Positions 34,433-34,499 of a stretch of 34,499 nt of DNA are shown one piece after another. The translations under genes and the position numbers were made by a program. The notes under the pieces were generated by a model. It was given only the letters and a program-made list of their open reading frames with translations. It did not search any database and had not been told where the DNA came from. The stretch is from an uncultured Pelagibacteraceae bacterium (GTDB lineage: Bacteria > Pseudomonadota > Alphaproteobacteria > Pelagibacterales > Pelagibacteraceae). Each line of letters opens with the position of its first letter. Within the stretch, counting starts at the first letter, position 1. The DNA lies in contig CACLSX010000012.1 of NCBI GenBank assembly GCA_902609705.1, positions 1 through 34,499 on the forward strand, in the 5' to 3' direction.

Positions 34433-34499
34433 TGTCATTAAGAAATATAACTTTTATTTTACATAAACCTCAATTGTCAGAAAATATAGGAGCCTGCGC
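34432..34499 (+). CDS. TrmH/SpoU-family RNA 2'-O-methyltransferase, N-terminal fragment
   Basis: Only 22 codons lie within the window. They read MSLRNITFILHKPQLSENIG and onward, which matches the first strand and loop of TrmJ/TrmL-like SPOUT methyltransferases (pattern PQ-x2-x-NIGA). These enzymes methylate ribose in tRNA or rRNA. The ATG overlaps the cimA stop by one base (TGATG). The rest is beyond the window, so subtype cannot be given. Confidence 0.75.
   Translation, partial: MSLRNITFILHKPQLSENIGAC

Noticed and set aside
1..34499. CRISPR array, insertion sequences, prophage or toxin-antitoxin genes
   Set aside because: No regularly spaced repeats, transposase or integrase motifs, or toxin-antitoxin gene pairs were seen on either strand.

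Overview
The window is a densely packed stretch of a very AT-rich bacterial genome. I place it with Pelagibacterales (SAR11) or a close marine alphaproteobacterial relative. This is inference from low GC, gaps of a few bases, frequent 1-10 base gene overlaps and gene content (TRAP and TTT transporters, methylcitrate cycle, class II DAHP synthase, small class I ribonucleotide reductase). No rRNA, tRNA, insertion sequence, prophage or CRISPR array was recognised. No gene-free gap exceeds about 165 bases.

Layout. (1) 1-2317: the end of a tripartite tricarboxylate transporter operon (tctC fragment, tctB, tctA). (2) 2314-4376, minus strand: a small membrane protein, a GT4 glycosyltransferase and a thioredoxin-fold protein. 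(3) 4397-6064, plus strand: gamma carbonic anhydrase, a DUF1330 protein and an exported protein with an HExxH motif. (4) 6079-7960, minus strand: a short beta-carbonic-anhydrase-like protein, an FMN-binding oxidase-family protein and a 3-hydroxyisobutyrate dehydrogenase-family enzyme; a divergent MFS transporter starts 8 bases away, followed by rpoZ. (5) 9747-15183: a class III CoA-transferase divergent from a TRAP transporter (dctP-dctQ-dctM) and malonyl-CoA decarboxylase. This reads as a candidate malonate uptake and utilisation module. (6) 15176-18546: dusA, a TauE/SafE exporter, a GC-rich 36-base element with interleaved inverted repeats, and a convergent phosphomannomutase/phosphoglucomutase. 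(7) 18547-21910: a regulatory region with two probable NrdR boxes, then nrdA, nrdB and a DUF1289 gene. (8) 21919-25999, minus strand: a lipoprotein and prpD-prpB-prpC of the 2-methylcitrate cycle. (9) 26053-34499: gph (minus), then plus-strand biosynthetic genes: a stand-alone GlmU acetyltransferase domain, glmS, class II DAHP synthase, nadE, cysS, cimA and the start of a TrmH/SpoU-type methyltransferase.

How the genes fit together. The accessory content is carboxylate scavenging. One transporter belongs to the TTT class. A TRAP transporter is tied by operon structure and overlapping divergent promoters to malonyl-CoA formation and decarboxylation. The prp genes would dispose of propionyl-CoA. 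The rest is housekeeping: amino sugar, aromatic amino acid, isoleucine, NAD and dNTP synthesis and tRNA modification or charging.

The observations I rate highest are the malonate module without a MatB synthetase, an intrinsic terminator directly before dctQ whose 3' arm also carries its Shine-Dalgarno-like sequence, the GC-rich interleaved repeat after the TauE gene, the tandem NrdR boxes before an NrdA that lacks an ATP-cone, the secreted HExxH protein of unknown function, and the free-standing GlmU C-terminal domain.
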